NCBI GenBank assembly: GCA_964547855.1
Contig: CAZJPG010000003.1
Span: forward strand, 1 to 64,000
Length of the DNA: 64,000 bases
Source: JBAZHE01 sp964547855
GTDB lineage: Bacteria; Patescibacteriota; Patescibacteriia; Patescibacteriales; WJLG01
Reading direction: 5' to 3'
A model generated the notes under the pieces. That model did no database searches. It had not been told where the DNA came from and saw nothing but the letters and a program-made list of their open reading frames with translations. Below, in pieces: positions 8,195 to 14,546 of this stretch (position 1 is the stretch's first letter; the number at the start of each line of letters is the position of its first letter). A program made the position numbers and the translations under genes.

Positions 8195-8657
8195 AATAAC
8201 CTTTTATAATCGAATCGGAAAGCTCATTATTTGAACGCTCGAACGGCTGCAACCCCCTCCTCGCACTAATCCAGGCAGGATCACTATGTGTCAAGCCAAC
8301 CAATTCAAATGCACTCTTGCCACCGAGCTCATCATATACCTCGTCTATCAAGGTAACAAAACCCGATCCTAAACCATTTTTTATTTTCTTTAAATCTTCC
8401 TCGTCAGAAATTGCCGAAAAATCTTCCGATATAGGAGACGCTCCATAACTTCTTAATTTACTATAAACAGATGGCAGAACCGGACCGTTCGGCCACGCCT
8501 GGAAACGCTCTTCAAAACATCTTCTACTCTTCCTAACTAAACAACAAACATAAACAAAATACAGAATTTTCTGCATTTTTAAATTTGTTATTATATCTCC
8601 GTAATAAGAGCACTTAAACAATAAATACTTAGCCACGTCTATGGGATTTTTTTTCAT
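8178..8657 (-). CDS. Panacea-domain (DUF4065, SocA-like) antitoxin
   Basis: 159 residues matching the DUF4065/Panacea pattern throughout: an N-terminal helix VAKYLLFK, then NLKMQKILYFVYV (25-37), FQAWPNGPVLPSVYSKLRSYG (about 48-68) and LIDEVYDELGGKSAFELVG, followed by LTHSDPAWISARRG near residue 130. The family includes SocA and the antitoxins of PanAT systems, in which one antitoxin fold neutralises many unrelated toxins. The overlap with the following 139-residue gene marks that gene as the partner. Autoregulation is plausible; no operator was defined. Upstream is a 129-bp AT-rich spacer with room for a promoter. Confidence 0.85.
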   Translation of the reverse strand: MKKNPIDVAKYLLFKCSYYGDIITNLKMQKILYFVYVCCLVRKSRRCFEERFQAWPNGPVLPSVYSKLRSYGASPISEDFSAISDEEDLKKIKNGLGSGFVTLIDEVYDELGGKSAFELVGLTHSDPAWISARRGLQPFERSNNELSDSIIKGYYGKKG

Positions 8658-8786
8658 AAAACTCAGTTTATCCTAAATGCATAAAAAAGCAATGCCTCTC
8701 ACCAAACAGATAAATAACCTAGTTTTATATTATACCACAGAACATCCCCGATGTTAAAAATAAACTTGGTAAAAAATCACATAAAA

Positions 8787-9776
8787 TTATTTTTCACTTA
8801 AAAGCCAAGCGGCGATTTTGCTTAACACACGCCCCATAAACACCTTAATTCTTTTAACAAGGCCTGTTTTCTCACTAACACCCAAATCATCATCTTTCTC
8901 AACGTTTAAACTATTGGCAATATCATCCCCCTGTCCCCTCTCTATCGAAGTGCTTGCGTTCTCGCCATTGCTAACTGCCGAATTTTCTTTACCCGGCACA
9001 CCATTATTCAAACCAGCATCCTTACTATCACCAACCGCATTTTGCTTTTCTGCCCCACTTAAATTGCTATCATTATTTTTTTTCGGCTGTACAACAGATG
9101 GCTTATTGCTATCTATTTTTTCGGAACCAACAGCTTCGACTTGTTTTTCTAAACACACCTTTTTATTCATGTCAAAAACATATCCATCTTCACAAACACA
9201 AACAAAGTCAAATATGCCAACCAACTGGGCATGGCTTCGTTTGTCAAAATAATACTCACAATAATCTACGCACTTATCTCCAACTTTTTCCGTACCGACC
9301 AAGCACAGTATTTCTCTTTTCTTTATACAAACATCACCCTGCCATTCATAACCATCCAAGCAATCACAAATATTTGTGCCATTCACATTCTCTTTAAAAT
9401 AAGAGTTTTCTCCATATTTCTGGTGGCAACCATCATTCAAAACTTCTTTATTTGTTTTTTTAGTTGCTGCTTTCTCTCTCAACAACATGGATATACAAGG
9501 ATATTCCAATGTTTTAAGGCAAAACGAAGCAGTAGAAGGATTGGCCATGTCGCCACCAGCACAGTTTTGTTGATAACAAGTATAAAAAACCTCTGAGCCG
9601 TATTTTTCTATTAAAGAATTTCTTAAATCATCAACTCTATCCATCTGATCTTGATAGGTATCAACCTTTTGTATGTAAAGAGGGTCTGCTGCAGTTTCAC
9701 CAGGATAAGAATAACAAGCAACTGGTGAAAATAACACCATCAAAAAAATAGTTTTTACAAAAAATTTTAAATTCAT
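8787..9776 (-). CDS. Secreted Cys-rich (EGF-like) protein
   Basis: I use ATG at 9776 (MNLKFFVKTIFLMVLFSPVA) because the longer frame would overlap the preceding small gene and adds residues before a good signal peptide. About 329 residues: signal peptide to about 24; a helical acidic region with paired Cys; two or three EGF-like units (DCLDGYEWQGDVCIKK; VCVCEDGYVFDMNKKVC) at about 115-210; a Ser/Asn/Lys-rich linker; and a C-terminal amphipathic helix (RIKVFMGRVLSKIAAWLLSE) that may hold it at the membrane. It is the third-to-last of the run of membrane/exported genes that starts near 11058. Function unknown; a cell-surface or host-contact role on the mobile element is a guess. Confidence 0.65.
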   Translation of the reverse strand: MNLKFFVKTIFLMVLFSPVACYSYPGETAADPLYIQKVDTYQDQMDRVDDLRNSLIEKYGSEVFYTCYQQNCAGGDMANPSTASFCLKTLEYPCISMLLREKAATKKTNKEVLNDGCHQKYGENSYFKENVNGTNICDCLDGYEWQGDVCIKKREILCLVGTEKVGDKCVDYCEYYFDKRSHAQLVGIFDFVCVCEDGYVFDMNKKVCLEKQVEAVGSEKIDSNKPSVVQPKKNNDSNLSGAEKQNAVGDSKDAGLNNGVPGKENSAVSNGENASTSIERGQGDDIANSLNVEKDDDLGVSEKTGLVKRIKVFMGRVLSKIAAWLLSEK

Positions 9777-9789
9777 AAAAAATCCACAA

Positions 9790-9909
9790 CTAAGACTGCC
9801 CATCTAATACAGTCATGCCGTCTTTTGTTTTTATTTCATCGAAATAGATAATCCCTAAAAAAGTAAACAATACAAATAATCCAACAATAATTAAAGTTAT
9901 TTTTTTCAT
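9790..9909 (-). CDS. 39-residue single-span membrane protein
   Basis: Found by hand: MKKITLIIVGLFVLFTFLGI followed by IYFDEIKTKDGMTVLDGQS and TAG. One transmembrane helix (about residues 4-21) and a short acidic tail. It ends 13 bp before the preferred start of the secreted Cys-rich protein and begins 24 bp after the previous gene, so it sits naturally in the same operon. Below the length cut-off of most annotation, hence likely missed. Confidence 0.5.
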   Translation of the reverse strand: MKKITLIIVGLFVLFTFLGIIYFDEIKTKDGMTVLDGQS

Positions 9910-9933
9910 ATTTTATTTTCTTAACCAGCGGTG

Positions 9934-10278
9934 TTAAGAAGATTTATCTCTTCTAGTTGATTCTTTTCCGTGTTCGCTATTTTGATTACCTGTCTTATTT
10001 TCTTCTTTTTTCCGAAGCTCGCCCCAAAGAAAATTAATCATCGCCACTGAAAAAATAAAGATGACTATGGTTAGCAAAATTGAAATATCCTGATTCCAAA
10101 TATTCGCACCTATGGCAAGAAATATTAAAAGTAAAAAAGCATACAGAATTTTTTTCCAGCCTAGCGGTTGCGATTTTATATTCTCGCCACCCTTTAAATT
10201 CGACCCTAGCTGATTGTCATGCAAACCTCTATTTAAATCATCTCTTTCTTTTTGTGAGTACAAATCCCTGGTGCCCAT
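9934..10278 (-). CDS. Two-span membrane protein of the integrative element
   Basis: 114 residues, unrecognised. A polar N-terminus (MGTRDLYSQKERDDLNRGLH), two adjacent transmembrane helices (about 43-60 and 66-85) ending FLWGELRKK, and a charged C-terminal tail rich in Lys, Glu and Ser. Both tails are probably cytoplasmic. Same-strand neighbours on both sides are also small membrane proteins. Confidence 0.6.
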   Translation of the reverse strand: MGTRDLYSQKERDDLNRGLHDNQLGSNLKGGENIKSQPLGWKKILYAFLLLIFLAIGANIWNQDISILLTIVIFIFSVAMINFLWGELRKKEENKTGNQNSEHGKESTRRDKSS

Positions 10279-10330
10279 AATTATTTTATTTATTTATTTT
10301 TAGCTCGTGCGTTGTTTGAAAAAGTTTTTA

Positions 10331-10804
10331 CTATACATCTCTAAACCAACTATCAAAACATAGCCAAGCAAAAATAAGAATAAACGATACTACGCAATAT
10401 ATTAAATAAACCTGCCAATCTTCTAATTTTTTATCTTTTTTATTTTTTGACTCTAAAACTCGATCTCCCTGAAGCCACGCACTCATTCTTTTCCGCTCGC
10501 TTGCATAATTCACGCCAAGGATGGCAACGGTAAAGCCAGCTATAAAACCATAAAGGCCATAAAGAGACATTAAATCTCTTAATCTTTTATTCATAGTAAC
10601 AACCTTGTCGCCCTTCTTTGAGCAATTGTCATTTAAGCATTCATCGTAAACGGCAAATCTCCCGCTTTCAGTTGCCTCAGTTAATGATACTTGAAGCGAG
10701 GCAATCCCGGCTCCGATAATAGAAAAAATAAAGGCGACGACAAGAATAATAATCCAAATCTTAACCCCTTCTAAATTATTATTACCTGCCGACTGATCGT
10801 TCAT
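10331..10804 (-). CDS. Three-span membrane protein of the integrative element
   Basis: 157 residues, unrecognised. Transmembrane segments at about 14-35, 83-102 and 133-152. The loop between the first two is predicted outside and holds a Cys pair (YDECLNDNCSKKG), suggesting a disulfide or metal site. The stretch YASERKRMSAWLQGDR after the second span is basic and likely cytoplasmic. Part of the 11058-8787 series. Confidence 0.6.
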   Translation of the reverse strand: MNDQSAGNNNLEGVKIWIIILVVAFIFSIIGAGIASLQVSLTEATESGRFAVYDECLNDNCSKKGDKVVTMNKRLRDLMSLYGLYGFIAGFTVAILGVNYASERKRMSAWLQGDRVLESKNKKDKKLEDWQVYLIYCVVSFILIFAWLCFDSWFRDV

Positions 10805-10818
10805 AAAACTATAATAAT

Positions 10819-11058
10819 TTATTTTTTACTACCTTTTAAACAAAAAATAAGAGAAGTCGCTACTATTCCTGTCGCAACCATCTTCACCAATGCTTTTGAA
10901 TATTCAAGAGATGCACTTAGATTGCTTAGCTTTGCATCTACCGCCCACTCTTCTAGCAGTAAGTTTTCCCATCTATAAGCATCCCACCAAAAATAAACAG
11001 ACAACGCCGCCGCCAAGATCGCTATTAGACAAGAAAGGTAATTTTTAATTTTAGACAT
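10819..11058 (-). CDS. Two-span membrane protein, first gene of the element's membrane cluster
   Basis: I place the start at ATG 11058 (MSKIKNYLSCLIAILAAALS), not the longer frame at 11130, because the extension would read through the terminator-like end of the structured RNA upstream. 79 residues with helices at about 6-22 and 55-73. The stop at 10819 is 14 bp before the next start. The promoter at 11267-11295 would give it a leader of about 200 nt containing the nested hairpin element. Confidence 0.55.
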   Translation of the reverse strand: MSKIKNYLSCLIAILAAALSVYFWWDAYRWENLLLEEWAVDAKLSNLSASLEYSKALVKMVATGIVATSLIFCLKGSKK

Positions 11059-11117
11059 TGCTTTTGTTGAAAGTAATTTTAATAAACCGCTCCAAAACAA
11101 AAACGGACGTCCGACCA

Positions 11118-11260
11118 GCAAAAACAACAAACGGTGTATCCGTGAAGATGCCTATTCGTGTTTGGTCGGAACGCCCGTTCCAATTCACGAATAGGTAAAA
11201 TACTCCCCTTAAAAAGGGACTTTGATCGTCTTCACGAAATATTGAATTTGTTGTTTTTGC
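11118..11260 (-). ncRNA. Candidate structured RNA with nested stems (5' leader or sRNA)
   Basis: A closed multi-branched fold can be drawn by hand. Outer stem of 14 perfect pairs: 11118-11131 (GCAAAAACAACAAA) with 11247-11260. Second stem of 10 pairs with one G-U: 11141-11150 with 11227-11236. Inside, hairpin 1: 11151-11160 with 11186-11195 (10 perfect pairs), capped by GGAACG/CGTTCC (11168-11173 with 11176-11181); hairpin 2: CCCTT/AAGGG (11206-11210 with 11214-11218). A promoter (11267-11295) places the transcript start within a few bases of the outer stem. After the closing stem comes CGGACGTCCG then TTTTTGTTTT on the minus strand, a weak terminator. It could be an sRNA, a regulatory leader for the membrane genes, or a DNA-level cruciform site. 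Confidence 0.6.
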
Positions 11261-11266
11261 CCCTTT

Positions 11267-11295
11267 AATATACCTCTTTTTAGAAGAAAAAGCAA
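11267..11295 (-). promoter_or_regulatory. Promoter driving the structured RNA and membrane cluster
   Basis: Minus strand: -35 TTGCTT (11295-11290), 17-bp spacer, -10 TATATT (11272-11267). The start site would fall at about 11260, the first base of the structured element. Confidence 0.55.
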
Positions 11296-11643
11296 AAGAG
11301 ACAGATATTGCAAGGGAATCGCGATAGCCATCCTGCCAAAACAATATAAAAAAATATCCAAGCTATGCCGTTATCCCCTGAGTATTGGTAGCCCAACCAA
11401 GCTTGTTTAACAAAACACTTTTTTTGTAGTTGTTTTTACCCAATGCCAATTTTTTACGATTTTCTAGTAATCTTTTTTGACAGTTGAAGAGAATGGTCAA
11501 TATTTATCAGTGTTTTATTCTGTTTGACAAAATAAGTATAAAACACTCTAATAAAAGAACGTAGCAGCTTAACTTATGCTAAGCTGATAATGTAGGAATA
11601 ATCATGATTGGTATTCAGGCCTAAAAACAAGGGCTACAGCGTG

Positions 11644-11672
11644 TTGAGCAAAAAAACTACAACTTATGATAT
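11644..11672 (+). promoter_or_regulatory. Promoter of the 11680-11815 RNA
   Basis: TTGAGC (11644-11649), 17-bp spacer, TGATAT (11667-11672). The start would be near 11680, just before the first hairpin of the candidate RNA. Confidence 0.45.
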
Positions 11673-11679
11673 GATGCTC

Positions 11680-11815
11680 ATGTAGAAAGACCGAGGGTTA
11701 TCCCCGGCTGTGGGAAAGTCCCGCACTATGAAGAAAAAAGTTAAATAAGCCCCCTGTTCGGCGGTTGCCGAGCAAATCTTATTGTTAATTTATTTCTTTT
11801 AGTGCGGGATTTTTT
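11680..11815 (+). ncRNA. Candidate small structured RNA with intrinsic terminator
   Basis: Three elements fold well: hairpin CCGAGGG-TTAT-CCCCGG with one bulged A (11691-11707); hairpin GTTCGGC-GGTT-GCCGAGC (11756-11773); and a long-range stem of 10 perfect pairs, TCCCGCACTA (11719-11728) with TAGTGCGGGA (11800-11809), extended by G-U and A-U pairs into a T-run (810-816 of 11kb), forming a terminator. Between them lies a six-codon frame, ATG AAG AAA AAA GTT AAA TAA (11728-11748). A promoter precedes it. No known family was recognised; it may be a regulator of the element or an attenuator-like leader. Confidence 0.55.
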
Positions 11816-12070
11816 TATTCAAAAACACTTTAAACAACAAAAAAACAACAAGCCGCTAAAAAATTCAAAAAAAGTTTAATCTTCATCGGCTACCAAATTT
11901 ATTTTGGCTTCTATATGAGTATTAAATAGTCGTGCCACAGAAAGAGAGAGCGACTCTAAACAATTAGACTCTACCCCGTACATAACGGATACCTCACGAC
12001 AAGGCATAAAATCGCCCTTTAAATTTTAAAAAAATACCACTTTTGAAACTAAGTCGTTTGACAAAGTTCC

Positions 12071-12160
12071 AGAAGGGCAAGTTGCTATCCCCTTATAAAA
12101 ACAATGCTTTATAGAAGGACTAGCTGCTATCCTCTTTCGAAAACAATGCTTTTAGAAGGA
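12071..12160. repeat. Two imperfect direct repeats of about 42 bp
   Basis: Units start at 12071 and 12113 with AGAAGG and share GTTGCTATCC / GCTGCTATCC, then CTT, AAAACAATGCTTT, and end in a third AGAAGGA at 12154. Spacing and position, between the candidate RNA and the ribbon-helix-helix gene, suggest iteron-like or integrase/excisionase-binding sites, or the operator of the next gene. Confidence 0.6.
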
Positions 12161-12203
12161 AACGGCTGGTGGTGTGGGGCTACGGGGTAATATATAACCA
12201 TAT

Positions 12204-12359
12204 ATGGAAATAAGAAAAAAAGAAATAGAAACCTATCAGAAGGTAGGGGTTGATAAAGAAACTTATGATCTATTGCGAGCAGAAAAAAAGAAACAAAAAA
12301 AATCAATGATGAGAATAATTAAAAACTTAATAGAAGAAAAGTATAAAACAAAGCCCTAA
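12204..12359 (+). CDS. Ribbon-helix-helix (CopG/Arc-like) small DNA-binding protein
   Basis: Found by hand: 51 codons from ATG 12204 to TAA 12359, beginning MEIRKKEIETYQKVGVDKET and continuing YDLLRAEKKKQKKSMMRIIK. The beta strand (YQKVGVDKE), helix A (TYDLLRAEKKKQ) and the S-MMRIIKNLIEEKY helix follow the ribbon-helix-helix pattern. Probably a repressor or element-maintenance protein; the direct repeats just upstream are natural operator candidates. Confidence 0.65.
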   Translation: MEIRKKEIETYQKVGVDKETYDLLRAEKKKQKKSMMRIIKNLIEEKYKTKP

Positions 12360-12429
12360 ACATTCAGAATGGCAGACAAAAAAATGGGAACCTTGTGGCT
12401 TTTCATCTAAAAAGTGGTACTAAAAAAAT

Positions 12430-12687
12430 ATGAAAACCCTAAAACAACACTACGACAAAATTAAAGAAAAAAATCCTTATTGGAGCAGCATTATCTGCTT
12501 TAACGAGACGGTTTTACATCAAAAATTCAAACCAAAAACAATAAGCTATTGGTTCAAAAAACTTGTCGATAAAGATGATTACTGCCAAAAAGACAAAAAG
12601 GAGATCCTTGCTTTTCTCGACAAGCTCACAAACATGCCCGAGGACGGCAAAAAACAGACCCAAAACGACGCTACAACAACTTTTTAA
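12430..12687 (+). CDS. Small conserved-looking helical protein of the integrative element
   Basis: 85 residues: MKTLKQHYDKIKEKNPYWSS, then a helix-rich middle (KTISYWFKKLVDKDDYCQKDKKEI) and a polar tail. No family recognised. It lies on the plus strand between the ribbon-helix-helix gene and the excisionase, and reads in the same direction as the integrase, so it may belong to the integration/regulation module. The aromatic pattern and fully helical prediction make it a plausible real protein. An alternative overlapping frame at 12563-12799 is rejected. Confidence 0.6.
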   Translation: MKTLKQHYDKIKEKNPYWSSIICFNETVLHQKFKPKTISYWFKKLVDKDDYCQKDKKEILAFLDKLTNMPEDGKKQTQNDATTTF

Positions 12688-12816
12688 CAGCAACTTGAAT
12701 AAAACATCATCTCAGCTAAATCGCACTCACAGAAACAAAAAAACACTCAAAAACATCACTCTTAAACATCACGCACTAAACAATAATTTAATAATATGAT
12801 AGGGTGACATGGCCAA

Positions 12817-12836
12817 GAAGTGACCACCATCACTTC
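12817..12836. promoter_or_regulatory. Possible operator upstream of the excisionase gene
   Basis: Perfect 7-bp inverted repeat GAAGTGA-CCACCA-TCACTTC, 24 bp before the excisionase ATG. A binding site for the excisionase or another element regulator is plausible. Confidence 0.35.
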
Positions 12837-12860
12837 ACCGTGTTGCTCTTTAACAATTAA

Positions 12861-13061
12861 ATGAACATCAATTCAAATACGTCTGAAGATATGATTTCAC
12901 CCAATGCCTTAGCTAAAATACTGGGGATTTCCAGAACATCTGTTTATCGCCTTATTGGCGAAAGAACAATCCCCTTCCACAAACTCGGTGGAATAATTAG
13001 GTTTAGCAAAAAGGACATTGAAACATATTTATCAAAAAATCGTATAGAATCGATAACGTGA
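12861..13061 (+). CDS. xis: Excisionase-like helix-turn-helix protein (HTH_17)
   Basis: 66 residues. After a short polar start comes a MerR-like winged HTH: MISPNALAKILGISRTSVYR (11-30), LIGERTIPFHKLGGIIRFSK with the wing, and KDIETYLSKNR, the HTH_17/excisionase consensus. It binds DNA near att sites and favours excision; related proteins also repress. Its TGA ends 3 bases before the integrase ATG, so the two are translationally coupled. The pairing with the integrase and tRNA is the main reason to call it an excisionase and not a generic regulator. Confidence 0.75.
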   Translation: MNINSNTSEDMISPNALAKILGISRTSVYRLIGERTIPFHKLGGIIRFSKKDIETYLSKNRIESIT

Positions 13062-13064
13062 AAT

Positions 13065-14162
13065 ATGCCCGCAAGAGAAGTAAAAAATAGGTGGCTTGCT
13101 GATTTTTATTTTTTAGGGAAAAGATATAGATTAAAAAGCCCTGAAAATTCAAAAAAAGGTGCAATTGCCTATGAAAGACTTATTATAAATAAGCTAATGG
13201 AGGGCAACGGCTTAATAAAGCAACCGAAGGAGAAGATCATGCCAACATTTTTAGATTTTTCTCAAAAATGGCTTGATTGCTATGTTAAAACTAATAATAA
13301 GCTATCAGAGCAAATGCACAAAAAAAGCGTTTTTAACGCACATTTAAACCCTTTTTTTGGCAAACTACCACTATCCGAGATAACAAATCAAAAAATAGAA
13401 GAGTTTAAGGCGGAAAAAATGAAGTCGGGGCTAAAGGCTAAAACTATAAACAACATAATAGCTATATTGGCTAAATGTTTGGCTACAGCCGAAGAATGGG
13501 GAGTCATAGAAAAGACTCCAAAAACAAAAAGACTTAAAGTTCCCCCGAGCGAATATGATTTTCTAACCAAGGAAGAAGAAGACGCCTTAATTACCTCTGC
13601 TGACGGTGTTTGGAGGGAAATGATAATTGTTGCGGTTGATGCTGGTTTGCGTCTGGGGGAGATATCCGCACTTAATTGGTCGGCGGTAGACTTTGAGAAG
13701 AATGAAATTACAGTAAAAGAGTCTTTTACTGTAAAAAAGATTTCCGCCCCCAAAAGCAACAAGAAGAGGCATATACCCATGACTGATCGCGTCTATCAAA
13801 CTCTTTTTGCCAGGAAAGAAAAAACTGGTTACATTTTCACCATAGACCGAGGGCAGCCATTATTGCAAAACAGGTGCCTGAACAATCTCCATAAAATATG
13901 CCAAGAAGCTGGTATAAGGCAAATAAAATGGCACACTCTTAGACATACGTTCGCCAGCAGGCTTATCAGCAAGGGGGCCTCTGTAAAGGCCGTACAAGAG
14001 CTTCTAGGCCATTCCGACATTAAAACCACTATGCGTTATGCTCACCTTGAAAAGAACGTCTTAAGTGAAACCATTAAAATTTTAGACGGACTTTCAACTT
14101 TTGGGCATTCCATGGGCATCGGGATAAAAGATAAAAAAGAAACATCCGTTATTGGATGTTAA
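13065..14162 (+). CDS. int: Tyrosine recombinase (phage-type integrase)
   Basis: 365 residues. Residues 1-45 look like an arm-binding beta domain, about 60-160 a SAM-like core-binding domain (TFLDFSQKWLDCYVKTNNKL), and 165-350 the catalytic domain. Catalytic residues visible: R196 (DAGLRLGEISALNW), H290 and R293 (WHTLRHTFASRL), H316 (LLGHSDIKTTM) and the nucleophile Y325 (MRYAHLEK). The enzyme joins the element to the 3' end of the tRNA-Ser gene via the 25-bp core. The gene reads towards att and the tRNA, with its terminator lying just inside att. All catalytic residues are present, so the integrase should be functional. Confidence 0.95.
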   Translation: MPAREVKNRWLADFYFLGKRYRLKSPENSKKGAIAYERLIINKLMEGNGLIKQPKEKIMPTFLDFSQKWLDCYVKTNNKLSEQMHKKSVFNAHLNPFFGKLPLSEITNQKIEEFKAEKMKSGLKAKTINNIIAILAKCLATAEEWGVIEKTPKTKRLKVPPSEYDFLTKEEEDALITSADGVWREMIIVAVDAGLRLGEISALNWSAVDFEKNEITVKESFTVKKISAPKSNKKRHIPMTDRVYQTLFARKEKTGYIFTIDRGQPLLQNRCLNNLHKICQEAGIRQIKWHTLRHTFASRLISKGASVKAVQELLGHSDIKTTMRYAHLEKNVLSETIKILDGLSTFGHSMGIGIKDKKETSVIGC

Positions 14163-14194
14163 AAAATGTTTAGTTCCTGCCTAATATAAAGAAA

Positions 14195-14213
14195 AAACGC
14201 CTTGTCGGCGTTT
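14195..14213. terminator. Bidirectional terminator between integrase and tRNA-Ser
   Basis: AAACGCC-TTGTC-GGCGTTT with an A-run to the left, i.e. a T-run on the minus strand, so it ends the tRNA transcript best and the integrase transcript in the other direction. Confidence 0.75.
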
Positions 14214-14224
14214 CATCTTTACAC

Positions 14225-14314
14225 TGGCGGAGAGTGAGGGATTTGAACCCTCGAAGGCTGTTACACCTTGCCCGCTTTCCAAGCGAGTGCACTAGACCAC
14301 TATGCGAACTCTCC
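14225..14314 (-). tRNA. tRNA-Ser (anticodon GGA)
   Basis: 90 nt. Acceptor GGAGAGT/ACTCTCC, discriminator G and an encoded CCA (14227-14225); D-arm GCATAGTGGTCTAGTGC; anticodon stem-loop CTCGC-TTGGAAA-GCGGG with anticodon GGA; a long class II variable arm AAGGTGTAACAGCCTT; T-arm GAGGG-TTCAAAT-CCCTC. It is the attachment site of the 9.1 kb element and is kept intact by the 25-bp core. Confidence 0.97.
14227..14251 (-). repeat. att site, tRNA-proximal copy
   Basis: The 25-bp core inside the 3' part of the intact tRNA-Ser gene, identical to 5125-5149. Confidence 0.9.
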
Positions 14315-14349
14315 TAAATATGTTTTGCTATGTTCCCCTGAACCAACGA

Positions 14350-14399
14350 GACCACCCCGCCCTAGGCGGGTCCGCCTTGGGCGGATATGCGAACTCTCC
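14350..14399 (-). repeat. Duplicated 5' end of tRNA-Ser with a 30-bp double hairpin inserted
   Basis: GACCAC (14350-14355) and TATGCGAACTCTCC (14386-14399) together match the contiguous 20 bp at 14295-14314 of the tRNA gene. Between them are exactly 30 bp forming two back-to-back 15-bp hairpins: CCCGCC-CTA-GGCGGG and TCCGCC-TTG-GGCGGA. Confidence 0.8.
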
Positions 14400-14502
14400 A
14401 ATGGAATATTCAACAAAAAACTGGCTCATTGCCAGGTTTAATATCATATTATATTAAAATCGAAAATATTTCAATATCCCCCCTAAATATATACGTATTC
14501 AT

Positions 14503-14536
14503 CTAAAAACGGCCACTTTAATGGCGGCCGTCTTTA
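14503..14536 (-). terminator. Terminator of the gatC-fusion-gatA operon
   Basis: Minus strand stem ACGGCC...GGCCGT followed by TTTTTAG, just after the gatA stop at 14547. The 14400-14502 bases before it are AT-rich and hold no gene. Confidence 0.65.
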
Positions 14537-14546
14537 GATATTTGCT

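Larger units (their letters stand above)
11345..12203. other. 859-bp non-coding region of the element
   Basis: No open frame of note. It contains TTGACA-type promoter-like sequences around 11474-11560, a hairpin CAGCTTA...TAAGCTG at 11568-11588, the candidate RNA at 11680-11815, and two long direct repeats at 12071-12160. This is the likely regulatory or replication-like region of the element. Confidence 0.5.
5125..14251. mobile_element. Integrative element in tRNA-Ser(GGA), about 9.1 kb
   Basis: Both ends carry an identical 25-bp sequence, 5125-5149 and 14227-14251, corresponding to the 3' part of the T-arm and acceptor of the tRNA-Ser gene at 14225-14314. The intact tRNA lies at one end with its 3' end facing the element. 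Immediately inside that end are an excisionase-like gene and a tyrosine integrase. This is the classic result of site-specific integration into a tRNA 3' end. Cargo: a PD-(D/E)XK-like gene, a TIR-like gene, a Panacea/candidate-toxin pair, five small membrane or exported proteins, two candidate structured RNAs, and a ribbon-helix-helix gene. No replication initiator, relaxase, capsid or terminase gene was recognised, so it may be a satellite-like or non-conjugative island. Confidence 0.88.

Noticed and set aside
11118..11260. Retron msr/msd
   Set aside because: No reverse transcriptase gene anywhere on the element.
11051..11344. Open frame of 97 residues on the minus strand
   Set aside because: Covers the promoter and nested hairpins at 11118-11295; composition is that of the structured RNA and there is no protein-like pattern.
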